Origin: Aeromonas veronii bv. veronii
GTDB lineage: Bacteria; Pseudomonadota; Gammaproteobacteria; Enterobacterales; Aeromonadaceae
DNA: 64,000 bases
Direction: 5' to 3'
Assembly (NCBI RefSeq): GCF_000820225.1
Contig: NZ_CDDK01000018.1
Coordinates: 124,001 to 188,000, forward strand
Positions 53,447 through 63,237 of the stretch are shown here, one piece after another (the stretch's first letter is position 1; each line of letters begins with the position of its first letter). The notes under the pieces are model-generated. The model was given only the letters and a program-made list of their open reading frames with translations. It was not told the DNA's origin and did no database searches. The position numbers and the translations under genes are program-made.

Positions 53447-54121
53447 ATGAAAGACTTTCTGATTGCCCCCTCGATCCTCTCTGCCGATTTTGCCCGTCTG
53501 GGTGACGATGTAGCCAAGGTACTGGCTGCCGGTGCCGACGTGGTTCACTTCGACGTGATGGACAACCACTATGTCCCCAACCTGACCATTGGCCCCATGG
53601 TCTGTCAGGCGCTGCGTGACTACGGTATCGAGGCCCCCATCGACGTGCACCTGATGGTCAAGCCGGTGGATCGCATCATTCCTGATTTTGCCAAGGCCGG
53701 TGCTTCCCTCATCACCTTCCATCCGGAAGCGTCCGATCACGTTGATCGCTCTTTGGGCCTCATCAAGGAGATGGGCTGCCAGGCGGGTCTGGTGCTGAAT
53801 CCGGCTACCTCGCTCTCCTGCCTCGAGTATGTGATGGACAAGCTGGACGTGATCCTGCTGATGTCGGTCAACCCGGGCTTCGGTGGCCAGAGCTTCATCC
53901 CCGGAACCCTCGACAAGCTGCGTCAGGTGCGTCGTCTGATCGACGAGAGTGGCCGCGATATCCGTCTCGAGATCGATGGTGGGGTGAAGGTCGACAACAT
54001 TCGCGAGATCGCCGAAGCGGGTGCCGACATGTTTGTCGCCGGCTCTGCCATTTTCAGCCAGCCTGACTACAAGGCGGTGATCGACAAGATGCGTGCGGAG
54101 CTGGCTCATGTCACACGCTGA
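53447..54121 (+). CDS. rpe: Ribulose-phosphate 3-epimerase
   Basis: Rpe, 224 residues, a TIM barrel that interconverts ribulose-5-P and xylulose-5-[30 protein letters not shown] (Asp and metal His), [14 protein letters not shown] and DGGV are all conserved. The start MKDFLIAPS was chosen to match E. coli; ATG codons three and four positions before are less likely. It overlaps gph by 14 bases. Confidence 0.96.
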   Translation: MKDFLIAPSILSADFARLGDDVAKVLAAGADVVHFDVMDNHYVPNLTIGPMVCQALRDYGIEAPIDVHLMVKPVDRIIPDFAKAGASLITFHPEASDHVDRSLGLIKEMGCQAGLVLNPATSLSCLEYVMDKLDVILLMSVNPGFGGQSFIPGTLDKLRQVRRLIDESGRDIRLEIDGGVKVDNIREIAEAGADMFVAGSAIFSQPDYKAVIDKMRAELAHVTR

Positions 54122-54776
54122 GCGCGCATTTGATTTGGTGCTGTTCGATCTGGACGGCACCCTGATTGACAGTGCCGCCCAGCTGGCGCTGGCGGTCAAT
54201 CTGACTCTGGCTGATCTGGGTCTGGAACAAGCTGATGAAGCGGTTATCCGTACCTGGGTCGGCAATGGTGCCGACAAGCTGATCCAGCGGGCGCTCGCCT
54301 ATCGCGAGGCCGATCCCGAGCTGTTTGCCAAGGCCCGCCCGATCTTTTTCCAGCACTACAACGCCTGCTTGCTTCAAGGGCTGGCGATGTATGACGGGGT
54401 GGCGCAGAGTCTGCGTCGCTTGCAAACCCTGGGCTACAAGCAGGCGATCGTCACCAACAAGCCGAGCGACTTCGTGGCTCCCATCCTCGATGCCCTTGGC
54501 ATCAGCGATTGTTTCGAACTCTGGCTTGGCGGCAACTGCGTGCCGGTCAAGAAGCCGAGCCCGGAGCCCTTGCTGCACGCTTGCCAGGAGTTGGGGGTGA
54601 GCCCGGCTCGCACCCTGATGGTGGGCGACTCAGAAAATGACGTGCTGGCGGCCAAGGCGGCTGGCATGAAGGTGGTGGGTCTTACATACGGCTACAACTA
54701 TGGCCGCCCCATCGCCGACTCCCATCCAGACTGGGTATTCGAGCAGTTTGCCCAGCTCGATGCACTTTTGGTCTAA
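54108..54776 (+). CDS. gph: Phosphoglycolate phosphatase
   Basis: Gph, 222 residues, a HAD phosphatase that removes 2-phosphoglycolate formed during DNA end repair. Motif I is [13 protein letters not shown], motif II is IVTNKPS, and motifs III/IV are KKPSPEPL and MVGDSENDV. The start overlaps the rpe end; trpS follows after 42 bases. Confidence 0.95.
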   Translation: MSHAERAFDLVLFDLDGTLIDSAAQLALAVNLTLADLGLEQADEAVIRTWVGNGADKLIQRALAYREADPELFAKARPIFFQHYNACLLQGLAMYDGVAQSLRRLQTLGYKQAIVTNKPSDFVAPILDALGISDCFELWLGGNCVPVKKPSPEPLLHACQELGVSPARTLMVGDSENDVLAAKAAGMKVVGLTYGYNYGRPIADSHPDWVFEQFAQLDALLV

Positions 54777-54818
54777 TAGCGCAGCTGGGCTGGCTGAATA
54801 ACAAGGATTAACACTCTC

Positions 54819-55823
54819 ATGACTAAACCAATCGTATTGAGCGGAGCGCAACCCTCCGGTCAACTGACCATCGGCAACTACATGGGGGCCCTGCGTCAGT
54901 GGGTCAACATGCAAGATGAGTTCGACTGCCTCTACTGCATCGTCGACCTGCACGCCATCACCACTCGTCAGGACCCGGCTGCCCTGCGCAAGGCTTGTCT
55001 GGACGCAGCCGCCCTCTATCTGGCGGTCGGTATCGATCCCAAGAAGAGCACCGTCTTCATCCAGTCTCACGTGCCGCAGCACGCCGAGCTGGGCTGGATC
55101 CTCAACTGCTATACCCAGATGGGTGAGTTGTCGCGCATGACCCAGTTCAAGGACAAGTCCGCCCGTTTCGAGAACAACGTCAACGTCGGCCTGTTCGGCT
55201 ATCCGGTGCTGATGGCCGCTGATATTCTGCTCTATCAGGCCAATCAGGTACCGGTCGGCAACGACCAGAAGCAGCATCTGGAGCTGACCCGCGACATCTG
55301 CACCCGTTTCAACAACCTCTATGGTGACGTGTTCACCATGCCGGAGCCCTTCATTCCGACCGAAGGGGCACGGGTGATGAGCCTGCAGGATCCGACCAAG
55401 AAGATGTCCAAGTCGGATGACAACGAGGCCAACTTCATCGGCCTGCTGGAAGATCCAAAGCAGATCGTCAAGAAGATCAAGCGTGCGGTGACCGATTCCG
55501 ACGAGCCGGCGGTGGTGCGTTTTGACCCGGAAAACAAACCGGGTGTCTCCAACCTGCTGACCCTGATGTCCGGGGTGACGGGTCGCTCCATCCCCGAGCT
55601 GGAGCTGCACTTCGAAGGCAAGATGTACGGTCACCTCAAGACCGAAACCGCCGAAGCCGTGGTTGCGCTGCTGGAACCAATCCAGGCCCGTTTCCACGAG
55701 TTGCGTCAGGATGAGGCCCATCTGATCGCGATTCTGGCAGAAGGCGCACAAAAGGCGCGCGAAAGAGCTGAAAAAACCCTGACCAGCGTATATGATGTAG
55801 TCGGCTTCGTTCCTCGAGCCTGA
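54819..55823 (+). CDS. trpS: Tryptophanyl-tRNA synthetase
   Basis: TrpS, 334 residues, class Ic. The HIGH-equivalent is TIGN in [16 protein letters not shown], and KMSKS is KKMSKSDDN; the GDQ-type loop is [12 protein letters not shown]. It charges tRNA-Trp. Last gene of the aroK-to-trpS block, in the E. coli order. Confidence 0.97.
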   Translation: MTKPIVLSGAQPSGQLTIGNYMGALRQWVNMQDEFDCLYCIVDLHAITTRQDPAALRKACLDAAALYLAVGIDPKKSTVFIQSHVPQHAELGWILNCYTQMGELSRMTQFKDKSARFENNVNVGLFGYPVLMAADILLYQANQVPVGNDQKQHLELTRDICTRFNNLYGDVFTMPEPFIPTEGARVMSLQDPTKKMSKSDDNEANFIGLLEDPKQIVKKIKRAVTDSDEPAVVRFDPENKPGVSNLLTLMSGVTGRSIPELELHFEGKMYGHLKTETAEAVVALLEPIQARFHELRQDEAHLIAILAEGAQKARERAEKTLTSVYDVVGFVPRA

Positions 55824-55941
55824 CATACTGGGAAGGTGTAGTAGAAGAGAGCTGGGTATTTGCCTGGCTTTCTTTATTTTCTGCCCGGCTATTTTGTTTA
55901 ATTTCTTTATTTCAACCTGGGTAATATCCCCAAGAGAAAGC

Positions 55942-56157
55942 ATGCCTGTTCAACCAACTATTTCTGCTGAAGAGCTGAGTGACAAAGGTCACTGGCTACG
56001 TAAATTTCGCAAGGCGAAAAACCTCAATACCCTGCAGTTGATGGTCTCCAATGCCATCGACAAGCACCATAAAACCCCTGCCGTTGCTGCCGCCATCTAT
56101 CTGGCCGAGTGTCAGCGTGAACGGGAAATGGAACAGGGTCGTTATCTCGATCGTTAA
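55942..56157 (+). CDS. Small conserved-looking protein upstream of pabA
   Basis: A 71-residue soluble, charged, helical protein (DKGHWLRKFRKAKNLNTLQ, then a long helix and a basic/acidic end). I do not recognise a domain. The start MPVQPTIS follows CAAGAGAAAG; a longer frame begins at 55894 but has a hydrophobic, unlikely N-terminus. It lies 21 bases before pabA and is probably cotranscribed with it. Function unknown. Confidence 0.7.
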   Translation: MPVQPTISAEELSDKGHWLRKFRKAKNLNTLQLMVSNAIDKHHKTPAVAAAIYLAECQREREMEQGRYLDR

Positions 56158-56178
56158 TTCTCCGCTGTTGGTTATCTC

Positions 56179-56760
56179 ATGCTGTTGTTGATCGATAACT
56201 ACGACTCTTTTACCTGGAACCTGGTGCAATATTTCGGCGCCCTGGGACAAGAGGTTGTGGTCAAGCGCAATGATGAACTGACGCTTGATGCCATAGCGCA
56301 GCTCTCTCCCCGTTTTCTGGTGATCTCTCCCGGTCCCTGTACGCCCAATGAGGCGGGGATCTCTCTCGATGCCATCAGCCACTTTGCTGGCAAGCTGCCC
56401 ATTCTCGGCGTTTGTCTCGGTCATCAGTCGCTGGCGCAGGCCTTCGGTGCCCGCGTAGTCCGTGCCCGTCAGGTAATGCACGGCAAAACCTCGCTCATCC
56501 GCCATCGCCATGAGGGGGTGTTCAAGGGGCTCAACAACCCGCTGCGGGTGACTCGTTACCACTCCTTGGTGGTGGAGCGCGACACGCTGCCCGATTGCTT
56601 CGACATCACCGCCTGGAGCGAGCATGCCGATGGCTCGTTTGACGAGATCATGGGGCTGCGCCACAAGACGCTCCCTGTCGAGGGTGTTCAGTTCCATCCG
56701 GAGAGCATTTTGAGCGAGCAGGGCCATCAGTTGCTGGCCAACTTTCTGGCGCGTTCATAA
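56179..56760 (+). CDS. pabA: Aminodeoxychorismate synthase glutamine amidotransferase
   Basis: PabA, 193 residues, the class I glutamine amidotransferase subunit for 4-amino-4-deoxychorismate (folate pathway). The catalytic Cys is in [11 protein letters not shown], the His and Glu in [24 protein letters not shown] and [13 protein letters not shown] are the oxyanion regions. It is stand-alone, not fused to a synthase, so pabA is preferred to trpG; PabA can serve both in some species. The astC gene follows after 276 bases. Confidence 0.93.
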   Translation: MLLLIDNYDSFTWNLVQYFGALGQEVVVKRNDELTLDAIAQLSPRFLVISPGPCTPNEAGISLDAISHFAGKLPILGVCLGHQSLAQAFGARVVRARQVMHGKTSLIRHRHEGVFKGLNNPLRVTRYHSLVVERDTLPDCFDITAWSEHADGSFDEIMGLRHKTLPVEGVQFHPESILSEQGHQLLANFLARS

Positions 56761-58254
<1,494 letters not shown>

Positions 58255-58265
58255 TTCCAAATTGA

Positions 58266-58302
58266 GGTGGGGAGCTCTCCCGGCAGGAGCCGGGACCCCA
58301 CC
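58266..58302 (+). other. Strong intercistronic stem-loop between astC and astA
   Basis: A two-part stem: GGTGGGG with CCCCACC outside, TCCCGGC with GCCGGGA inside, a five-base bulge and an AGGA loop. No T-run. It may tune relative expression or RNA stability. Confidence 0.65.
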
Positions 58303-58330
58303 TGTCGTCAATGAAAGGGAGTTGTCATTT

Positions 58331-59350
58331 ATGTTGGTTATCCGTCCCATCGAGCAAAAAGATTTTGCCGGGCTCAAGACCTGCGCCATCGAGTCCGGCA
58401 CCGGCATGACCTCGTTGCCCGTCAACGATGAGCTGCTGCAGCGCAAGATTGACGCCTCTACCCAGACTTTTTCCGACAAGCCCGCCGGCAAGGGGGACTG
58501 CCTCTACTTCTTCGTGGCCGAGGATCTGGAGACCGGCGAGATGGTCGGCACCTGTGCCATCGATGCCGCGGTTGGCCTCTCCCAGCCGTTTTACAACTAC
58601 CACATCGGCAAGGTGGTGCACTCTTCTCCCAAGCTCGGCATCTACAACGTCGTAGAAACCCTGACCCTCTCCAACGACTACACCGGCAACTCCGAGCTCT
58701 GCACCCTGTTCTTGCGCGAATGTGCCCGCGAGGGGCTCAACGGCCGCCTGCTCTCCAAGCACCGTTTTCTGTTTATGGCCGAGCACCCCGAGCTGTTTGA
58801 CGAGACCGTCTTCGCCGAGATGCGCGGCGTCTCCGATGCCAACGGTCACAGCCCCTTCTATGAGTGGCTGCAGACTCATTTCTTCTCGATGGATTTTCCC
58901 ACCGTCGACTATCTGACCGGCATCGGCAAGAAGCGCTTTATCGCCGAGTTGATGCCCAAGTATCCCATCTACGTCAATTTGCTGAGCAAAGAGGCGCGGG
59001 CCGTTATCGGTCAGACCCACGAGAAGACCCGCCCGGCCATCAAGATGCTACAGGACGAGGGCTTCGTGAACCGTGGCTACGTCGATATCTTCGATGCGGG
59101 CCCCACCGTCGAGTGCGACGTGAAGAATATCCGCAGCGTGCGCCGCAGCAAGAAGCTGCGAGTGCTGGTGGGCGAGCCCATCGGTGGCAAGACCCACCTT
59201 ATCTGCAACAGCCGTTTCGAGCATTACCGCGCCTGCTACGGCAATATCCGGGTCGATCTCGACAAGCACGAAGCCATCATTCCGCCCAAGATGGCGGCGG
59301 CACTCAAGGTGCAGGATGGCGACATGGTGCGGGTGGTCGACCTCGACTGA
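58331..59350 (+). CDS. astA: Arginine N-succinyltransferase
   Basis: AstA, 339 residues; it transfers succinyl from succinyl-CoA to arginine, the first step of the AST pathway. MLVIRPIEQKDF starts the GNAT-like fold, and EDLETGEMVGTCAID, HSSPKLGIYNVVETLTLSNDYTG (given by residues about 97-119) and GKKRFIAELMPKYPIY are typical. A longer frame upstream crosses the stem-loop and was rejected. It is followed by another hairpin and astD. Confidence 0.96.
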   Translation: MLVIRPIEQKDFAGLKTCAIESGTGMTSLPVNDELLQRKIDASTQTFSDKPAGKGDCLYFFVAEDLETGEMVGTCAIDAAVGLSQPFYNYHIGKVVHSSPKLGIYNVVETLTLSNDYTGNSELCTLFLRECAREGLNGRLLSKHRFLFMAEHPELFDETVFAEMRGVSDANGHSPFYEWLQTHFFSMDFPTVDYLTGIGKKRFIAELMPKYPIYVNLLSKEARAVIGQTHEKTRPAIKMLQDEGFVNRGYVDIFDAGPTVECDVKNIRSVRRSKKLRVLVGEPIGGKTHLICNSRFEHYRACYGNIRVDLDKHEAIIPPKMAAALKVQDGDMVRVVDLD

Positions 59351-59381
59351 GACAAACAGGACAAGCAAACCGATTATCAGA

Positions 59382-59401
59382 CAGGCAGCCGAGGCTGCCT
59401 G
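59382..59401 (+). other. Intercistronic hairpin between astA and astD
   Basis: CAGGCAGCC and GGCTGCCTG around a tight loop, 21 bases before the astD start. No T-run. Confidence 0.55.
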
Positions 59402-59422
59402 CCAGCGACAGGGAGTGAATGG

Positions 59423-60892
59423 ATGAGCCAGTTAGTGCAATTTATCGACGGTCAGTGGCTTGCCGGTGAAGGCAAGCCGTTCGAGTCACGGGATCCGGCC
59501 AAGAACGAGGTGATCTGGCAGGGGGCTGCCGCCAGTGCGGCGCAAGTGGATGCCGCTGTCAAGGCCGCCCGTGCCGCCTTCTACCACTGGGCGGACATTA
59601 GCCTTGAGGATCGTCTGACCATAGTGCGTCGTTATGCCGACCTGCTCGGCGAGCAGAAAGAGGCGCTGGCCCTGACTATCGCCCGCGAAACAGGCAAACC
59701 GCTGTGGGAGACCCGCACCGAAGTGGCCGCCATGCAGGGCAAGATTGCCATCTCCATTCGTGCGCACGACGAGCGCACCGGCACCGTTGAAAATGCCATG
59801 CCGGGCGCCAAGGCGTTTGTCCGTCACAAGCCCCACGGTGTGGTGGCGGTGTTCGGCCCTTACAACTTCCCGGGTCATCTGCCCAACGGCCATATCGTAC
59901 CTGCACTGATCGCGGGTAACGCCGTGGTGTTCAAACCCTCCGAGCTGACCCCCATGGTGGCCGAGACCATGGTCAAGGTGTGGCAGGAGGCCGGATTGCC
60001 CAAGGGAGTGCTCAATCTGGTGCAAGGGGAGGTCGAGACTGGCAAGGCGCTGGCTGGCAACCCCGATATCGACGGTCTCTTCTTTACCGGCTCCTCCCGC
60101 ACCGGTCATTTCCTCCATCAGCAGTTTGCCGGCCAGCCGGGCAAAATTCTGGCGCTGGAGATGGGCGGCAACAACCCGCTGATCGTGAAAGACGTGAGCG
60201 ACATCGACGGCGCTGTGCATGCCATCGTCCAGTCGGCGTTCATCACTTCCGGTCAGCGCTGCACCTGCTCCCGCCGCCTGTTTGTCGAGCGCGGCGAGCG
60301 GGGCGATGCCCTGGTCAATCGACTGGTCGAGGTGGTCAGCCAGATCAAGGTCGGCCTCTATGACGCCGCCGAGCAGCCGTTCATGGGCTCGATGATAAGC
60401 GAGAAGGCTGCACTGGGCATGGTCGAGGCGCAAGCCAACCTGCAGCGCCTCGGTGGCGAGAGCCTGCTTACCCTCAAGCACCTGGAAGCGGGCACAGGCT
60501 TTGTCTCCCCGGGCATTATCGACGTGACCTCAGTGAGCGCGCTGCCTGACGAAGAGTACTTCGGCCCGCTGCTGCAACTCATTCGCTATGACGATTTCGA
60601 TGCCGCCATCGATCAGGGCAACGCCACCCGCTACGGTCTCTCGGCCGGTCTACTGGGTGACAATGAGGCGGACTGGAATCACTTCTTCAAGCGGATCCGC
60701 GCCGGTATCGTCAACTGGAACAAGCCTATCACCGGTGCCTCCAGTGCCGCGCCGTTTGGTGGTATCGGCGCTTCCGGCAACCACAGGGCGAGCGCCTACT
60801 ACGCTGCTGACTACTGTGCGTATCCGGTTGCCTCTGTCGAAGACAGCAAAGCAGCCATGCCGGAGCAGCTGTCTCCCGGCTTGACGTTTTAA
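59423..60892 (+). CDS. astD: Succinylglutamate-semialdehyde dehydrogenase
   Basis: AstD, 489 residues, an NAD-dependent aldehyde dehydrogenase for N-succinylglutamate semialdehyde. Motifs include [20 protein letters not shown] with the Glu, and GQRCTCSRR with the catalytic Cys; [10 protein letters not shown] follows. The C-terminus [19 protein letters not shown] is repeated, diverged, in an in-frame short ORF after the stop codon. astB and astE are not in this window. Confidence 0.96.
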   Translation: MSQLVQFIDGQWLAGEGKPFESRDPAKNEVIWQGAAASAAQVDAAVKAARAAFYHWADISLEDRLTIVRRYADLLGEQKEALALTIARETGKPLWETRTEVAAMQGKIAISIRAHDERTGTVENAMPGAKAFVRHKPHGVVAVFGPYNFPGHLPNGHIVPALIAGNAVVFKPSELTPMVAETMVKVWQEAGLPKGVLNLVQGEVETGKALAGNPDIDGLFFTGSSRTGHFLHQQFAGQPGKILALEMGGNNPLIVKDVSDIDGAVHAIVQSAFITSGQRCTCSRRLFVERGERGDALVNRLVEVVSQIKVGLYDAAEQPFMGSMISEKAALGMVEAQANLQRLGGESLLTLKHLEAGTGFVSPGIIDVTSVSALPDEEYFGPLLQLIRYDDFDAAIDQGNATRYGLSAGLLGDNEADWNHFFKRIRAGIVNWNKPITGASSAAPFGGIGASGNHRASAYYAADYCAYPVASVEDSKAAMPEQLSPGLTF

Positions 60893-60898
60893 GAGAAA

Positions 60899-61024
60899 AT
60901 GGGGATGCCAATGCAGCAGAGATGGCTCAACGCCGCCGACTACTGTGTCATATCCCCAGTCGTCTCCGTTGAAGACAGCAAGGCCGCCATGCCGGATCAA
61001 CTGTCGCCCGGCCTGCGCTTCTAA
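60899..61024 (+). CDS. 41-residue ORF: in-frame duplicate of the AstD C-terminal tail
   Basis: An ATG-started frame six bases after the astD stop, in the same reading frame. Residues 12-41 ([20 protein letters not shown], then MPDQLSPGLRF) align with the last 29 residues of AstD ([22 protein letters not shown]), with one extra residue. The DNA differs mainly at third codon positions. It may be a remnant of an older tandem duplication or recombination, or a retained small protein; read-through of the astD TAA would append it. No strong ribosome binding site is seen. The DUF1338 gene follows. Confidence 0.5.
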   Translation: MGMPMQQRWLNAADYCVISPVVSVEDSKAAMPDQLSPGLRF

Positions 61025-61083
61025 TAACGACACGGGGCATCCAGCGGTGCCCCCATCTGTACCCGCAATCAAAGGAAAGAGAG

Positions 61084-61881
61084 ATGCAAAAGGATATCGA
61101 CACCCTGTTCAGCCATCTGTGGGACAACTACATCAAGGTGACCCCGAGCGCCCTCAAGGTGCACACCCTGCTGGGTGGCGGCGAGCCCATCGTCAACGAT
61201 CACGTGGCGTTTCGTACCTACAACCTGCCCAAGCTGGGGCTGGAGAAGCTGGCCGCCCACTTTCTGGCGCTCGGTTACGAGCAGAAGGGCGAGTACGTTT
61301 TCAAGGCCAAGAAGCTCTACGCCAAGCACTTCGAGCATCAGGATCCGGACGCTCCCAAGGTGTTTATCAGCGAGCTGAAGGTGGAAGAACTCTCCCTAGC
61401 GGCGCAGGCCATCATCCACAAGCTGGCCGATCAGGTGCCCGATCATCTGACCGATACCCCGGCATTTCTCTACACCGGTGCCCCCTGGCAGGTCTCCTAT
61501 GCCGATTATCAGACTCTGCTGGCGGAGAGCGAGTACGCGGCCTGGATGGCAGCCTGGGGTTATCGTGCCAACCACTTCACGGTCAATATCAACAAGTTGA
61601 AGGATTTCGACACCATCCATCAGGTCAATGCGGCGCTGAAGGCTGCGGGTTTTGTCCTCAACAGTGTGGGTGGCGAGGTGAAGGGGGATCCGCAGGTGAT
61701 GCTGGAGCAATCCTCCACCATGGCGGACAAAGCCGAGGTTCCGTTCAGCGATGGGGTGCGTACCATCCCGAGCTGCTTCTACGAGTTTGCCCTGCGCTAT
61801 CCGCAGGCCGATGGCGTGCTCTATCCGGGCTTTGTCGAGGCCTCGGCGGACAAGATCTTTGAATCGACGAATGCCATGTAA
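61084..61881 (+). CDS. DUF1338-family (2-oxoadipate dioxygenase/decarboxylase-like) protein
   Basis: A 265-residue protein of the DUF1338 family, non-haem Fe(II) enzymes related to HglS (2-oxoadipate to 2-hydroxyglutarate). NDHVAFRTYNLP with His near 35, RANHFTVNIN with His near 162 and the late SCFYEFALRYP with Glu near 235 are the putative metal ligands. ATG follows GGAAAGAGAG. Its place after astCAD is conserved in Vibrio and Aeromonas, suggesting a role in amino-acid catabolism (lysine- or arginine-derived oxoacids). Exact substrate not determined here. Confidence 0.88.
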   Translation: MQKDIDTLFSHLWDNYIKVTPSALKVHTLLGGGEPIVNDHVAFRTYNLPKLGLEKLAAHFLALGYEQKGEYVFKAKKLYAKHFEHQDPDAPKVFISELKVEELSLAAQAIIHKLADQVPDHLTDTPAFLYTGAPWQVSYADYQTLLAESEYAAWMAAWGYRANHFTVNINKLKDFDTIHQVNAALKAAGFVLNSVGGEVKGDPQVMLEQSSTMADKAEVPFSDGVRTIPSCFYEFALRYPQADGVLYPGFVEASADKIFESTNAM

Positions 61882-61905
61882 CGGGAGCCACCCTGTTTCA
61901 GTCGC

Positions 61906-61934
61906 AACGCCTCCTTTGTGGAGGCGTTTTGTTT
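61906..61934 (+). terminator. DUF1338 gene terminator
   Basis: AACGCCTCC and GGAGGCGTT with a five-base loop and TTGTTT after it. Confidence 0.75.
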
Positions 61935-62024
61935 GGCGCAGAGTGACGGTATCGGGTGTTGTCTGACGCCGCGTGAAGAGGGGATTTGGACGGCGCCTAA
62001 TAGGTGAGAATTTGTTGATAAAAA

Positions 62025-62040
62025 TGTGAACGAGATCACT
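62025..62040 (+). promoter_or_regulatory. CRP-like site
   Basis: TGTGA-ACGAGA-TCACT, nine of ten core matches to the CRP consensus TGTGA-N6-TCACA, 76 bases upstream of the small gene at 62116. A TAGAAT -10-like hexamer lies near 62082. Confidence 0.6.
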
Positions 62041-62115
62041 TGAGACGACACAGATTGACGCTGGCGGCGGAGCAAAAAGGAGTAGAATGGCGCTTTATTT
62101 TTGCGGGGCCAATCG

Positions 62116-62376
62116 ATGCCTAACTATCACTTTTTCAAGCAGGGTCAGGCGCTTACCTATCTAGATGCCAATGCACCCAGCTATAGCGATGAGCGTCGTC
62201 AACTGGTCGAACAGGGATTTGCCGCCATCGCCGCCCCCACCTTTGCAGATACCCCGGCCGAAGCCCTTGAGCTGCTTCGCACTCATCAGGCGCTACAGGA
62301 TGAGGCCAACGCCAACGCCCTTTGTCTGACGGTTGCGACTATTCCGGCTGCGATCGCAACTCTGTCCGGGCACTGA
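62116..62376 (+). CDS. Small hypothetical protein, 86 residues
   Basis: An 86-residue soluble protein starting MPNYHFFKQGQALTYLDANA and ending in an Ala/Thr-rich segment. No domain that I recognise, no signal peptide. A TTG start at 62101 is possible but less likely. GC and codon use match the neighbours. It has a CRP-like site upstream and a bidirectional terminator downstream, so it is an independent transcription unit. Confidence 0.7.
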   Translation: MPNYHFFKQGQALTYLDANAPSYSDERRQLVEQGFAAIAAPTFADTPAEALELLRTHQALQDEANANALCLTVATIPAAIATLSGH

Positions 62377-62398
62377 CGCTGCCGCCAAGCTCACATGA

Positions 62399-62433
62399 AT
62401 AAAAAATGGTGCCACTGTGATGGCACCATTTTA
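62399..62433. terminator. Bidirectional terminator
   Basis: AAAATGGTGCCA and TGGCACCATTTT with a six-base loop, between the small gene and the convergent HAD gene. Confidence 0.85.
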
Positions 62434-62461
62434 TCGGTTTGCCTGCTTGCCCCTGAGCCGT

Positions 62462-63064
62462 TTAGCGCGGGTGCAGGTCACCTTCGATAACCAGCACGGT
62501 ATCCATCCCTGCCGCCTTGCCCGCCTCAAGCCCGATCCGGGTATCTTCAAACACCAGACAGTTTGTCGGATTGGCGCCGAGCAGCTCGGCCACCCGCAAA
62601 AAGGTGTCGGGGTGCGGTTTGTGGTTGGTGACATCATCGGCACTTACTACTACCGAGATATAGGCGTCGAGTCCGGAGCTTTTCAGGATAGCGTCCGCCT
62701 GGCTGCGCGGTGATCCTGTGCCAATCCCCATCTTCACCTTGCCGTGATAGTGCCTGACCAGCTCCCACATCTTGGGAAAGACGCTGGCCTTGTCGATATG
62801 TTCCATATAGAGGGCAATCTTGCGACGGGTAAAGGCCTCGACATCCACCGTCAGCCCCTGCTGCTCGGCCAGCATGGCGATGATCTTGCGGGTGGGTATA
62901 CCGCCGTATTGATAGAGCTGCTCCCGCTCGAAGGGGATGCCGAATTCGGCGCAGGTAAGCTCCCAAGCATCCAGATGAAGGGGCATGGAATCTACCAAAG
63001 TGCCATCCATATCGAAAATCAGGGCATCGTAGTGATCAAACCCGTACTGCTCACGCTCGCTCAT
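62462..63064 (-). CDS. HAD-superfamily beta-phosphoglucomutase-like phosphatase (YqaB-like)
   Basis: A 200-residue HAD hydrolase. Motif I ALIFDMDGTLVDSMPLH, the cap helix region QYGGIPTRKII, motif II IGTGSPRSQAD, Lys in NHKPHPDTFL and motif III VFEDTRIGLEAGKAAG are complete. It resembles YqaB, which dephosphorylates fructose-1-phosphate and related sugar phosphates. Start MSEREQ at 63064 is preceded by GAGGAG, so an upstream ATG was rejected. It is divergent from the MFS gene. Confidence 0.9.
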   Translation of the reverse strand: MSEREQYGFDHYDALIFDMDGTLVDSMPLHLDAWELTCAEFGIPFEREQLYQYGGIPTRKIIAMLAEQQGLTVDVEAFTRRKIALYMEHIDKASVFPKMWELVRHYHGKVKMGIGTGSPRSQADAILKSSGLDAYISVVVSADDVTNHKPHPDTFLRVAELLGANPTNCLVFEDTRIGLEAGKAAGMDTVLVIEGDLHPR

Positions 63065-63237
63065 GGGGGCTCCTCGAATCAAATAGAGCAGGCTAGCAGA
63101 AACGGTCGGCGTTTTGTGGGATCGGCCTCATGGTTGGGCATATTGTGGCCGCCGTTTTTTCTATCTCTTGCTGATTTGTGAGACAATAATCCGTTCATTG
63201 CCGGATACTTTGGCATATCAGATCAGCGAGTCCGCTT

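Noticed and set aside
60945-61862. A 305-codon plus-strand frame overlapping the DUF1338 gene
   Set aside because: It is the +1-shifted shadow of the DUF1338 coding sequence, whose own frame has clear metal-ligand motifs and a ribosome binding site.
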